Positions 53,494 to 64,000 of a DNA stretch of 64,000 nucleotides are shown here, piece by piece. Each line of letters opens with the position of its first letter. The stretch's first letter is position 1. The DNA comes from Cyanophora paradoxa (lineage: Eukaryota; Glaucocystophyceae; Cyanophorales; Cyanophoraceae). The notes beneath the pieces were generated by a model. It saw only the letters and a program-made list of their open reading frames with translations. It made no database searches and was not told the DNA's origin. The position numbers and the translations under genes are program-made. The DNA is taken from NCBI GenBank assembly GCA_004431415.1, contig QPMI01000104.1, forward strand, positions 62,001 through 126,000. Reading direction: 5' to 3'.

Positions 53494-54289
53494 CCTCGAC
53501 TCCCTTCGCCCGCCCACTCCTTATCATGACCGCCCGACCCCCCCCTGATCACGCCCAGAAAACCGTCAAACGTGCTTTGAAAACGAGTTAAAAGGAAGAG
53601 AGAAGGCTATATAACACACTTCTGAAGCTGTATCACGCTTTATATCGCTTCAGGACCCTAAAACTTGACAGGTGCGGTCATGACCTTGTTTTGTTTTTGC
53701 AAAAGTGGACGTCGCATTGATACACCACGGCACATGTATCAATGTTCTACGTGACAGGTGCGGTCATGACCTTGGAGGACTGTACCCCCTGGTCTGTTTT
53801 ACGGACGGCCGAAGCGCCTATTAGAGGGTTTCCTGATCTTCAGAAAGGTATATAACAGCGCAGCAAATGCTTTTGCATAGAAACCGCATCAGAATTCATG
53901 TTTAATTTGGAACGGAGATGACGAGGTTTACAGAGTGGTACCCCTGGTCACCGTGACCTGACCGTGATATGACGTGACCTGACCGGGTCATGACGGTCAC
54001 GGCCTCCAGCTGCAGGGGGAGTCCGGTCATGACGCCATCACTGGTACCAGTACCTTTAATTTACCGGTACCGCCGTCCGGCGCCGGCGCCAGCGCTAGCG
54101 CTAGGCTGCCGCTAGCGAGCTTACGACTTTTTTCCAGCTCATGCCAGCTACTGTAGAACGGAAAATATTTACTATACGGTATATTTTTACGCGTAAAGTT
54201 TTTTAGAGACTTCCGCAAATATTTTCTGTATCGTAAAGTGAGGGGGGAGGGGGGTACAGGCTCAGACGGCCCTTAGCGCGGGAACAAGC
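53494..54289. other. Host intergenic and promoter region
   Basis: No gene seen. It contains two CTATATAAC / GTATATAACA TATA-like boxes (about 53609 and 53849), two direct copies of GACAGGTGCGGTCATGACCT (about 53668 and 53752) and a cluster of GTGACCTGACCG words (53945-54000). A CGCAAATATTTTCTGTA word occurs near 54215 and again near 55017. This probably holds the promoter of the spliced gene at 54290. Confidence 0.45.
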
Positions 54290-54857
54290 ATGCCTCCGAA
54301 GCGCGGAGCTAAGCGTCAGGCGTCGCCGCCGAGCAGCAGCGATGAGCGGCCGGCCAGTCGAGCGGCCACGCCTTGGCCCGAGCCAGACACGACGGTCTAT
54401 CGGAAGGCGTCGGGCACGATGGCGTCCGGCTGGTCGTTAAACGTTCCTGCAGCGAGCTGGGCAGGCGGCGCAGCAGTCGAGCGCGGCTCTGCCGGAGAAG
54501 CAGATATCGATGCCGCCCAGCCGCAGCGCCGTGGCGCTGAACGACCCCGCGACGCTGCGCGGGCTGCCCGACCCGTCGAAGGCTTCAAGCGTGAAGGAGG
54601 CGGAGGAGATCGTTGCTGCGAACAACGCAGTGCTCGAGGAGGAGGCTAAGCCTGTGCGTCGCTCGCTCGCTCGCCCGCCGGCGCCGCTAACTGCAGCTTA
54701 CGCTGCTCCCGCGCGCGGCCGCGCTCAGGCTCCCGCGCCGGCGCCGGCGGCCCGCGCCGACAAGGGCAAGAAGCACCAGTCGTACACGCCGGAGGTGGCT
54801 ACGGAGATCGGCAAAGCGTGCTCTGAGATCGGCAGCGTTGCCGAGACGATGCAGTAG
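54290..54857 (+). CDS. Small spliced host protein (two exons)
   Basis: Exon 1 is 54290-54394 and exon 2 54453-54857, with a 58-nt GT-AG intron (GTCTATC to CCTGCAG). Splicing keeps the frame and gives 169 residues: MPPKRGAKRQASPPSSSDER, then EKQISMPPSRSAVALNDPA, a helix SVKEAEEIVAANNAVLEEEA, an Ala/Pro-rich linker and a C-terminal helix EVATEIGKACSEIGSVAETM. Unspliced, two overlapping frames are each incomplete, which supports the intron. No family recognised. The basic Ser/Pro-rich start and helices suggest a structural or nuclear protein. It lies between the arms of the inverted duplication. Confidence 0.5.
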
Positions 54858-57638
54858 CAGCGACAGCAGCGGCCATCAGTGCGAGGGGTGCCAGCTGCAG
54901 GGGGCGGGCGGGTAGGGGCGCGGGGGGCGGGGGGCCTCCGCTGGCGCCCGCTAAGGGAGGGTTCGGCCGGCACCCGCAAATAATAACAGTACCGTAAAAC
55001 AGCAATTTTCACAAATCCGCAAATATTTCTGTACCGCAAATATTACCCGAAGTCCAGTAATAAAATTGCCATGATGATCCTACTAGGCTACTAGTAGCAT
55101 ACTACTCGCCTACTACGAGTCTACAACTCGGCGACGCCGCGCTTCGAGTCGCCGTCTACTAGTACTGGTAGTATGCATATGAGGACTCGGACTCCCGGTC
55201 GACCTCAGGGTTGTCAGCCGAAATTAAATTCCGAAATATTCCGAAATTTTGGGTAAAGTTCTAGTGTGACTAGTACTTCTGCGTCGACGTCCTTGAGCTC
55301 TTCTATTCCGAAGTTCCTTCTCCTCGTGCTCGTTCTCCTTATCTTTTGCGTTATTCTGATCGTGTCCCTTCTCGTACGCGTGATCCCTCTTGATTCTGTT
55401 TTTTGTGCTAGTTTACTGTATCTAGTTTAAGTTCCCATCACTGATGCTGTGCTTTAGAAAGGTACAAAATGAACGAAAGGTTTGAATTCGAAGGTTTCGT
55501 ATCTGGATATCTAGCAGCTTTCTAGCTAAAGAGGGTTCTAACTAATACTAATGATCACGATGTGGAAGCTAGCTGTATCGGTTTTTAAACTAAACTGCCG
55601 GCTACGAAGTCCTATCTCTGGTGGTCGCCCGCCTCCTGCGCCGTCCCCTCCTGCTCTGGCCCCTGTAGTGACCCTTGGGCCCGTTCCTATTCCTGCTCTC
55701 GCTGCCCCTCTCGACGCTCCTTTTCCCCCATTCCCTGCGGTCCCGATCCCTGTGCTCCTTGGCCCGCTGGCCCCGCCTCTACCTCCTCCCTCCTTACAAC
55801 TTGCTGTCACGGGGCCTCTTCACTTGCCTGTTCCCCGGCAGGTCCCTGGTCATCTTGCAGCTCCGTACCCCTTCTTACCTCTTCCCCTTGCTCCTCCACT
55901 TCCGCCCCCGCGTGGCCCTCTTTCTGACGTCCTCCTGGTTCAGCCCCTCTTCAGCCCATCCTTCTTGCCCCGCTTCTGCAACTGTGACGCCGGGCGGCAC
56001 TATCTTTTTGCATGCCCCTCCCGCCACTACGTCCCCGGTCTCTTTGCGTCTGCATCCACTTTCCCGGGTCCGCTTGCAGGCCCCCTCGCCTCCAGAGCTC
56101 GCCATCACTTCGGCCTCCCTCGCCTCCGCTCTCGATTCTCCATACCCTTCGAATAGCCGCCTTCTCTCTCCTCCTCCGCCCTCCCTCCCCCCCTCGAGCT
56201 CCGGGTCCTCGGCCTCTGCTCCGCTTCCGAGTGTTGGCGAGACTGTCCTCTTTTCGGTCTCCCCGTCATTCCGGCTCCCTGCTCCCCTTCGGCGCCTCGG
56301 GTCCCATCTGCGGGTCCTCTCCCGCTTCCTGGCGCTCGTGAGATTCGCCGCCGGCGCCCTCGTCAGGCCCTTGCGCACTCGAGCTCGTCTCTCTCTGCGC
56401 CGCCCATGACCCCCGTGTCATCTGATCCGGCGCCACCTGACCTTTCTCCTGCTTCGCTGCCCTCTCTTCGGCGCCGGCAGCGATCCCCGTCACCTGTTCG
56501 CGGCCCTTCCCCTGCCTCCGGATCCGACCCTTCCTCGGCTCCCTCCTCGCCTCTTCCGTCTCGTAGGCCTCCGCCGCGTTCCCGTCGGCGGATCTCTCGA
56601 TCGACCCTGGACTCTCCGCCTGCCACTGTCTGCGGGGTACCTCCGCCACCGTGTTCGGCGCCGGCTGTCAGTACTTTGCTCGGTAGCTCCCCCGTCGTGG
56701 CTCCTCGGGGCCTCTTCGTCGTCGTCGTTCGCTGGGTTCCGGCTCCGGGTCAGATTTCTCGCCGGGCTTACCTTCTAGATCTCCTGGCTCTGCTCCTGGG
56801 CCCTCAGCTCCGGACCGGCTTCCCCGATCTCCTCCCGGACTCGTGGTCGTACCCGTCGCCGGCTTGCCGTGCCTGCGTCTCCTTCTACTTCCCTCCGGCG
56901 GTTTGCCGGGCCGGACCCTCCGGCCTTTGTTCTTGATACCGGACCGCCGCCTTTGCCTTCGTCTTCTGCTTCGCTGGTCGTATCCGCCGGCGCCGGCGTA
57001 CTTCGTCTTATAGTTTAGTTCGGTCTAGTTCGGATTCTGATCGTAGTGTTGATGCTAGAGTTAGTTTCAATACTAGCTATAGTCCTCGTGCTCGACCTGT
57101 TGTTCGCCGTCGTTTGCAGTTCGACTGCCCGCCTCGACCCGGCCGGCTTTAGTGATTCCTTTGACTGTCCTTTTGCCTGCTCTTGATCCGCCTGCTCCGC
57201 CTCCTGTGTCCTCCTCGACCTCGTGCCGTAGCTCTGCCCTTTCGCGTCGTCCTGCTTCGCCTCCGCCTCCGCGTCGTCTTGTTGTTCCTCTTACTTGTCT
57301 GCTTCCTGTTATTTATCTTTCTCAAATTTGTCCTCCGCTTCTTAGTGATGTCATTCCTTCCGATATTGATGGTATCTCTAGCTCTGGCTCTTCTTCGTGT
57401 CAGTCATCCTCTGTCCCTAGATCTGCTCGATTTCTCGTCTCTTCTCGATCTGTCTCGAGCTCCGTGTCTTTTCTTTTTTATTGTCGATTTTGGCTCTTTG
57501 TCTTATCTTTCTTCGTTCTCTTGTCTTAGTTATTTTGCTTTTTTGTCTTTATGCCCCCTGGGCAGCCCCCGCAGTGCTGGTGTCTAGAGACTGTGGCCGG
57601 TAATTTACCAAAAAAAAAAGTCCTATCTCTATAATTAT
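54858..57638. other. Pyrimidine-rich spacer with degenerate coding-like frames
   Basis: From about 55600 to 57560 the plus strand is strongly C/T-rich. Several long frames in all three phases are Pro/Ser/Leu-rich. The best one, 55551-56156 on the plus strand, has pyrimidine-ending codons and a CNCDAGRHYLFACPSRH segment reminiscent of a retroelement zinc knuckle. Phases change repeatedly, so if a gene was here it is decayed or low in base accuracy. A poly-A run of nine lies at 57610. No firm gene call. Confidence 0.35.
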
Positions 57639-59647
57639 AAACTTGAAACTTTCAAGTTTGAAAAGACTCCCGATCATGATCATGGTATGGCAGCCTGCAG
57701 CCTGCACCTATAGCTACGCGTGCACGTGCGTCGATATCACGATGCATATGCCGACTCGACGGCGGTCCCGGACGGCGCCGCCGGGTCGATCGCGAGGCGC
57801 CGCCGCGCCGCGGCGGCCGGGTGCCGGACGGCGGTACCGGGTACTACCGGCGTACCGCGCCTCCCGCGGCCGCCGGAGCCCGCCCCTGCAGGGGCCCTGC
57901 AGCTGCGCATCATCCCAGCGCATGGCAGCGCATGCTCACCGCACGCCTGGCACGCGGTAATTTGTGGCGCGTTAATTAATTATTACACGGTAGCGGGCTA
58001 GTAGCGGGCCGGGTACTAGCGGGCCAGTAGGGGCTAGCCCGGCTAGCTATAGGCCAAGAGCCTGGCAAGAGGCTAGGGCTCGAAAGGTGCCTGCAGCTAC
58101 TAGGACCCTTCTAGGAAAAAAGCTACTACTAGGCTAGAAATGAGCTTTGGAAGCTCCTAGCTATAGTAGTATCTCCTGCTTGCTTGTGCATACCACGGTA
58201 TAAATGAAAAGAGAGCGCCGTGGCACGCATTCGAGATTAGAATTTCGAAGTGATCGCAAGGTTCGTACGTATACTGCGGTATAGGTAGAGGCGCGAGCGG
58301 GCAGGGCCCCGGGGGCCGGCGCCGCGCGCGCGGCCCATGGCCATGCATATGGCCATGCGCATGCTTTTTTAAGATCTAGATCGGTATGCGTATCTATAGC
58401 TCATCCGGATCCATGCGCGTCGACGTCCTCATCATGGCATCATCGATCGATATGTGTGTATCGCGATCTGATTAGTGTGAACGGCGCAGAAGTTCAACGG
58501 TTGCTTCATCGATCAACATGGGTGGTGCGTGTTGGCATTTCCAAGATTCCTGGTCAAGCATTCAAATCTAATGGCTCAAATGCATGTCATGTCGCCCGGG
58601 ATCCGAATCCATTTTCTCGAGCAGCTGGCAAGTGCTTTTCTGCTACGGGCTGCACGGGCACCACCCAGTTCTCCGGAGGTCATTCTGCCTCCACGAGTGA
58701 CATATTCAAGAATTGGTGTATTTCTAACTACGGATCCAAGTCCATGATATACGATACCACCAACAACGTGTGCACCAGCTGGCACCTCGACGCCGATGCC
58801 CAGGTCTGCTTTCCGATGCAATCCGATTATCTAGCTATAAATCTGAAATCGATTATGAGCTCGAGTATGCACGTACTACGTATACGCGTACGTACATAGC
58901 TCTAAATTATATATATAGTACTAGTAGCTAGGCTAGTAGCTAGTATAAAGTAGCTAGGTACCGGACCGCGGGTATATATATGCGCATGCCCGATCATATG
59001 CATATATGCATATCATAGTATATACATATATACTGTGACATTTGACGGCATATGCATGCGCAGGTTGTGGGCGCCGATGAGGACACCGAGATGGACGTCG
59101 CAGAGATGGAGGCGGAGATGGAGGCGGAGGCTTCGGTGCGCCAGCCTCGATTCATCATAAGTGATCGCAGAACATTCTAGCTGGTGCGCGTGATGTAACC
59201 GCGCGAGCGCTCGCAGATGCTCGAGGGCTTCGGTGCCGACCTCGACGTGCACGTCTCTGCCTAATCATGCCATGATGAGCCCCATGGCCATATATGCATA
59301 GCCATGACGAGTCCAAGGCAATGCATAAATTCGAATTCGATCTCTGGTCTTTGCGATTGTCGCGATCGCATTATATATATACATGTACATGTGAGATCCG
59401 CTTGCAGTCATACATTCTGTACATGTACATGTGCAGTCGATCGCAGCTTTGTCAATGTTAATCTCATCGAATTCGAAATTCGATGGCGGCGCCGGCGGCA
59501 GCTTGCCAATGCATTCGAAAATTCTGCAACCGGTACCTAGGTCTAGGGTTTCGCTCCTGCGCATGCAGCTGGGAATTCGAAGGGGAATCCGAATCCCACC
59601 GTATAATTCGAGATCTCGCGTTTCCCGCCTTGCGATTCGAGATCTCG
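57639..59647. repeat. Host repeat, right arm of the large inverted duplication
   Basis: Reverse-complement partner of 51048-53056. At its outer end it continues without interruption into 59648-59985, showing the ancestral sequence that PLV-2 split in the other copy. Arms and spacer together form an 8.6-kb palindromic structure. Confidence 0.9.
58456..58899 (+). CDS. Hypothetical Cys-rich frame in the right repeat arm
   Basis: Copy of 51790-52233 in the opposite orientation, same length, with the same cysteine pattern. It is probably the same exon or a repeat-borne frame. The evidence for expression is nil beyond its conservation between recent duplicates, which would be expected anyway. Confidence 0.33.
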   Translation: MYRDLISVNGAEVQRLLHRSTWVVRVGISKIPGQAFKSNGSNACHVARDPNPFSRAAGKCFSATGCTGTTQFSGGHSASTSDIFKNWCISNYGSKSMIYDTTNNVCTSWHLDADAQVCFPMQSDYLAINLKSIMSSSMHVLRIRVRT

Positions 59648-59985
59648 CCGGGATCCGGGATTGCAACCCCGCGATTAATTGCACTCTAGATCTGCGATCC
59701 CGCGGAGCCAAACTCCCAGATCACAAATTGATTTCGCTGCTCTCAATTTTCGCTTGCGCATGCCGTACATGTCAATTGCAACGCGCCGCTGTCCATTTTT
59801 GCGATTGCTGTAGCAATTGCCAAGTTGGTTCTGACTGTTGGACGATCGCGACCTCGATGCCTTCAAAGTTATTTCAATAATACGATATGATACGATCTCG
59901 TTGTCGTTGCATACACATACGACCGAGCTCGAGCACGGCGAACTTCAAGCTCTAGCCGAGCAAAATCTGGCTGCGAAATTTCGCG
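59571..59985. repeat. Outer part of the right repeat copy
   Basis: Reverse complement of 53062-53493 with a handful of differences (for example CCCGCCTTGCG against CGCAAGGTGGG). It contains the intact PLV-2 target sequence at about 59640-59690. The remaining 59986-60140 holds the 3' flank of the HECT gene. Confidence 0.75.
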
Positions 59986-60140
59986 AAGGTCGAAAAGCGC
60001 TAGGGCCGCAGGCTGATTGTGAGACAGGCCTACGCCGCAGCCCTTCTCGTGCTCGAAGTCCTCAGACCTGAGAAAATGTTGTTCAGTCAGCGGTTTGCGG
60101 CCTATAATTGAGCAAGCAAGCAAGGATCGTCACACCTCTG

Positions 60141-63100
60141 CTACTCGTGCTCGAAGGTCCTGGAGCCCTCGACGGCCTCGCTGAACATGCGAACGAGCCG
60201 CTCCTTGCTCTCGTAGGGGGGGAAGTAGCACTGCGGGGGAGGGGGAGGGGGAAGGGGCCGGGGGTACGGCGTCAGATGCAGGGGGTTGGGGCGGGGCGGG
60301 ACGGGCGCCGACGGCGAGGTCTAGGGCCAAAGCTGGAGGTTGGGATCGTAAGCTTAAAGGGAGCGTAAGCTTAGAGGGAGCGCCGGCAGCGGCGGGTCGA
60401 AGGGCAAGGCCGGGCTTGGGACGGGAGGGGGGGGGGGGGGGGGGGGGCGAGATCTAGGGGCCGTGGATCTAAGAGCGGGGCGGGCGGCGAGCGCCCTGGG
60501 TTTTGGGCGGGCGGGCGGCGAGATCCAGAATTCGAAGCAAAGCTGAGGTCGTGAGGTCGGCGGACCGTGTAGAAGCACGAGCGGAAGATCGGGTAGCGCT
60601 GGGCGTGGGCCGCCGTGCCGAGCTGAGCGAACTTGAACCGGTCTGCGCGACGCAAATCCATATAAACGCATATTTACGCGCATTGTCTGTCTGTCTGTTT
60701 GTTTGTTATGTCATGTTCGCGCACTCTTGGAGGCCCGGAAACCGCCCGGGGGCGCCCGGGGGCAGCCCGTGGCGCACTGGACGAACGCGGCCCGCCCCGC
60801 CTCGCCCGCCTCCCTCAGGTACTCGAAGAGCCACACGATCTGCGATGGGAATTTAGATCCGAACGAGGCGGAAACATATCTAGATGCTCGGAGGCGGCGC
60901 TATATATCCTAAAACTTTGCAATAATTTCCCTTTGATTTTCTCCCTCGAAATTCATTGCTGTCCGTTCTCGTTCGAGCTGACCTGGGGGGAGTCCTCGCT
61001 GTAGCCCTCGTAGACGGTCGCCCCCGCGATGTCCTCCACGTCGAGGGCCCTGGGGCGAGGCCGCGAGCGAGCGAGCGCGGGCGTCAGGTCGGGCTGTGCA
61101 GTCAAAGGCGCAGTCCAGAGGGCCGGAGGCCCTAGGGAGGTCTGGGCGCGCGCACTTTTGGCCCTCGACCATCTGCTTGAGCTCCCGTGGCGTGACGCTC
61201 GCCCGGGTGCGCAGGAAGTCGGCGGCGGCCGCCTTGAAGCCCTCCCGAATAAGTCTCATCTGGTCGACGTCGACGTAAATCAACCGAGAGAGCAACAGAG
61301 ACAACAGATCTAGAGAAGCGCAGTCGGTCTGCCCACCTTCGATACGAAGCCGGTCGATTCAAAGTGCGCCCTCGCACTCAGCTCGATGTACTCGTTCTGC
61401 AGCGCGATGAGAGCCGACAAACCAGTTTCCGGTTATTTGGGTATATATATGGTCTACGCTACGTAATCAATTGGTATCTTCGAATTCGGCCCTTAGGAGA
61501 CCGGCCGACTCGCCTTGTTCTCGGGGGTGACGCGCTTCTCCGCTCCGCCGGGCACGAGCTCCGCGCCGTCTCGGATCGACACGAAGTAGAACTCGCACGC
61601 GTCGCTCGCGTAGTCCGCCTCCTAAACAAGGACGAACGGCGTGAATCCGAAGCTACCTATAGCTACGCGAAGATGCGGAAATGCCGCGGAAATTGGCGGA
61701 CCTTGAGGTTGCGGGCGAGGACCGGCTCGACCTCTTGGAGCAGCGCGAAGTCCGGCTCCCCGCGCTTGCCGAGGAGGTACGCGTAGAAGGGGGCGGGGAG
61801 GCTCAGCGGCAGGACGTGCTGCGGCTGCGCGGGGAGGGAGAGGCACATCCCCATCGCCCAGCCGCACAGCACGGCGACCCTGAGGACGAGGGCGTCAAGC
61901 GCGTAAACCTCAGTCCGAAACGGGTGCGTGTGCGCACTCGCGCGGGACTTTGGCGTCCACGAGCCAGTGCAGCTCGGCGCCTCTGCCGCTGTTGTCCGCG
62001 TCCTTCTCCTGGAACAAGCACAGTGCGCCAGCTTTGGCGCTCTGCGGCTGGTCGACGTCGACGTCGACCTCGACGCTCTTGACGAGGCCCTCGGCCAGGA
62101 GGGAGAAGTACTCGGCGTTGACGCCCCGGCCGCCCCCGGCCTCCCTCCGCTCGAACGAGACGAACGAGACCTGAGAGAGGGGTGCGCGTCAGAGAGGGGC
62201 GGCGCTGGCGGGACACGGATGTCGAGTCATTATTTAATTTTGATGCTATTAGGCACGATAGCTTTAGTTACTGTTGTGTAACAATAATGTTGTTACTTTA
62301 GTTACGGTGCGTGTCAGAGAGGGGCGGCGCAGGCGCAGGCGCGACACGGATAGGTAATTATATAATACGGTAGCTTTAGTTTAGTTACTTTTTATAGCCT
62401 TTTCGTTGCTTTTTTATAGCTTTTTAGAGCTCGCGCGCCTTGAAGTCGTCTCTCCGGAGGCGGCGCCGGTCGGTCCTCCGGAGCATGCGCCCCTTGTAGA
62501 TGCGCTTCAGCTCGTCGATCCTGCGGGGGGAGAGGCGCGATGGCCGTAGTCAGCGTCGAGCGAATTTCGAGTGGAAATTGCGGGGGGGAGGCGCGACGGT
62601 CATGGTCAGCGTCGAGCTGACGCATGCATGGCTTGCATGGCTTTGTTGGGCATTTTCATTCTGTATTATTTATGGGTGCTGTATTCGCCATGTTTGCAGG
62701 TTTCTATTATTGGATAGGTAAAATAAGTGGTTTAAAATACCAGCGTCGAGCCGACGCAAGTGCGAGTCGAATTTCGAGCGAATTTCGGGTGGAAATGGCA
62801 ATTGACGCGCGCACGACTTGGCGACGATGTCGGACTTCTCGTGGGGGACCCGGAGGTGCAGGTCGAGGTGCCCGTCGCGCCCGTCTTCGTCGCCGTCGTC
62901 GTCGTCGCTCGGGAACAGGCCGTCAAAGTCCTCTTCAAGTTGGTTCGCCAGGGAGTGAAGGTGCTGCGCGGGCGAATCAAACATGCATTTCAATCAGCGA
63001 CGTTAGCGCAATCTTTATCAGAGCCGCGAGGCTTGAGCTCACCGGAAATTCGCGCTGCAGATCGATCGGATTCGACGAGGTATAGCTACCGGCGGCCTGA

Positions 63101-64000
63101 GACGCGGACAGCGCCGGAAGCAGGACCATAAAATGCTTGAAGAAGCGGAGAAACGCCGGAGGGGACTCGACCTCAACCTGGCGAATGGATCAGCAAGAAT
63201 ACACAAGAGAGTGATCAACGGCGCAATTGATTATAAAGCTAGACCGGACCTGGTGCGGCGACATTGATTAGCTATTAAGATATAAAGCAATAATTATGTT
63301 ATAACGGCGAAATCAAAGCCGGACCTGGTTGCGCTTGCGAGCGAGGAGCGCCTCGAGCTCTTGGACGGTCTCGAGCGCGCGGGCGCTCAGGGCGAGGGAC
63401 GCCCGCGCGTCCGCGCGGCTCTGGCGAGTCGTCGTCGGCCAGCGCGAGTACTCCAGCAGAAGGGGGTAGAGGCGGCCGGCCGCCCGGACGACGACCTCGC
63501 TGCTCTTCGGGAAGAAGATGCGCAGGATGGGGAAGCCGGGGCCGTTGTCGAAGAGCGCGAAGGGGCGCGCCCTGCTCCTGGTAATCTGCGGATCCGCCGG
63601 GCATAGCACGTCGGCGAAGTCGACGAGCGAGTCCGCGAGCATCGACACGTGCTCGCCGCCGTAGACGTCGGCGCGGTCGAGGAGGCAGCGGAGGACGGCG
63701 ACGGCGCCGGCGGCGGCCGCGTCGCTGCCGTCGCCGGCGAGGTCGCGGAGCTCCTTGACGACCCTCCGCATGACGGCCTTGCCCTTCGCGATCGACGACG
63801 ACGAGCTCGAGGAAGAGGACGTCGAAAGCTGAAGGCCGCTGTGCGCTTGGAAGTCGACGGGCTCGCCGTCCTGCACCCATCCCGGCTGCTGCACCCGCGC
63901 CGCCACCGCGGCGCGGCACCGGACGAGGGCGCCGACGACGGCGCGGCCCCAGAGGGCCGCGTGCGCATCGCCCTCGCCGGCCTCGTTGCACAGGCGGAGG
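60141..64000 (-). CDS. HECT-type E3 ubiquitin ligase, 3' part (5' end outside window)
   Basis: Spliced on the minus strand. Likely exons: 63325-64000, 63043-63177, 62815-62963, 62439-62520, 61938-62170, 61702-61879, 61514-61621, 61337-61396, 61156-61259, 60983-61049, 60725-60839, 60566-60642 and 60141-60230. Frames join cleanly. HECT landmarks in order: [80 protein letters not shown] and PPGGFRASK. The catalytic Cys follows in [13 protein letters not shown] (Cys codon 60575-60577), then the C-lobe end [16 protein letters not shown]. Upstream exons are helical, with an acidic [12 protein letters not shown] stretch. Two introns (starting at 61513 and 62438) use GC donors. The enzyme forms a thioester with ubiquitin and passes it to substrates. 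A poly-G tract lies in the last intron (60427-60447). Confidence 0.82.

Noticed and set aside
55875-56649. Minus-strand Gly/Arg/Glu-rich frames in the pyrimidine-rich spacer as a gag gene
   Set aside because: Composition follows from strand skew; no capsid, protease or reverse-transcriptase motif is visible nearby.
60354-60683. Long minus-strand frames across the poly-G tract
   Set aside because: Most of the stretch is an intron of the HECT gene; the low-complexity Pro-rich product comes from the poly-C on that strand.
61132-62216. Other frames overlapping the HECT exons
   Set aside because: They are shadows in GC-rich DNA; the spliced minus-strand frame gives the complete HECT landmark series.

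Overview
The window looks like a nuclear chromosome segment of a microbial eukaryote, most likely an alga. The flanks are GC-rich and carry intron-dense genes with short introns of about 50-90 nt, some with GC-AG instead of GT-AG borders. Two AT-richer, intron-free, virus-like elements sit inside this DNA. GC-AG introns and endogenous Polinton-like viruses (PLVs) together fit a haptophyte or another chromist alga, but the species is not determined.

Layout. 1-6415: the 3' end of one host gene, then an intron-rich host locus in which a domain repeats three times. 6416-23660: PLV-1, which interrupts the third repeat. It begins with a 73-bp terminal palindrome. It carries a minus-strand block (AdoMet decarboxylase, zinc-ribbon protein, four paralogous fibre-like proteins of which two end in C1q-like domains, and a very long fibre with HxH repeats). 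A patatin phospholipase joined to a discoidin domain and a plus-strand morphogenesis block follow (penton-like proteins, major capsid protein, packaging ATPase, small basic proteins). It is cut off inside its primase-helicase gene. 23709-23741: a scrap of a host repeat. 23742-51034: PLV-2, an essentially complete 27.3-kb element with TIRs of about 1.46 kb, a 71-bp palindrome at each end and a 6-bp target duplication (GGCGAG). It has spike/fibre genes, penton, capsid, an HNH-AP2 endonuclease, ATPase, primase-helicase, RING protein, Polinton-type DNA polymerase B and a DD35E integrase. 51041-59985: a large, recent inverted duplication of a host repeat (arms about 2.0 kb) around a spliced small gene and a pyrimidine-rich tract. 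60141-64000: the 3' part of a HECT-type E3 ubiquitin ligase gene on the minus strand, whose splicing can be followed exon by exon to the catalytic cysteine.

How the genes work together. Both elements keep one colinear core: divergent penton-like genes, capsid, ATPase, coiled-coil protein, a CCD-motif protein, a tiny 40-46-aa protein, a GRP/AT-hook protein and the primase-helicase. The minus-strand surface-protein block has diverged completely, as expected for host-range genes. PLV-2 also shows the replication and integration half that PLV-1 has lost. Most genes have an ATTTTCTC..CTTA.AGTAA or TTA.AG box a few bases before the ATG, so each is probably transcribed from its own short promoter.

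A technical point matters to any reader. At least seven otherwise intact viral genes are broken by one missing base in a short G or C run. That pattern looks more like base-calling or assembly error than decay. Split genes are listed as parts and cross-referenced.
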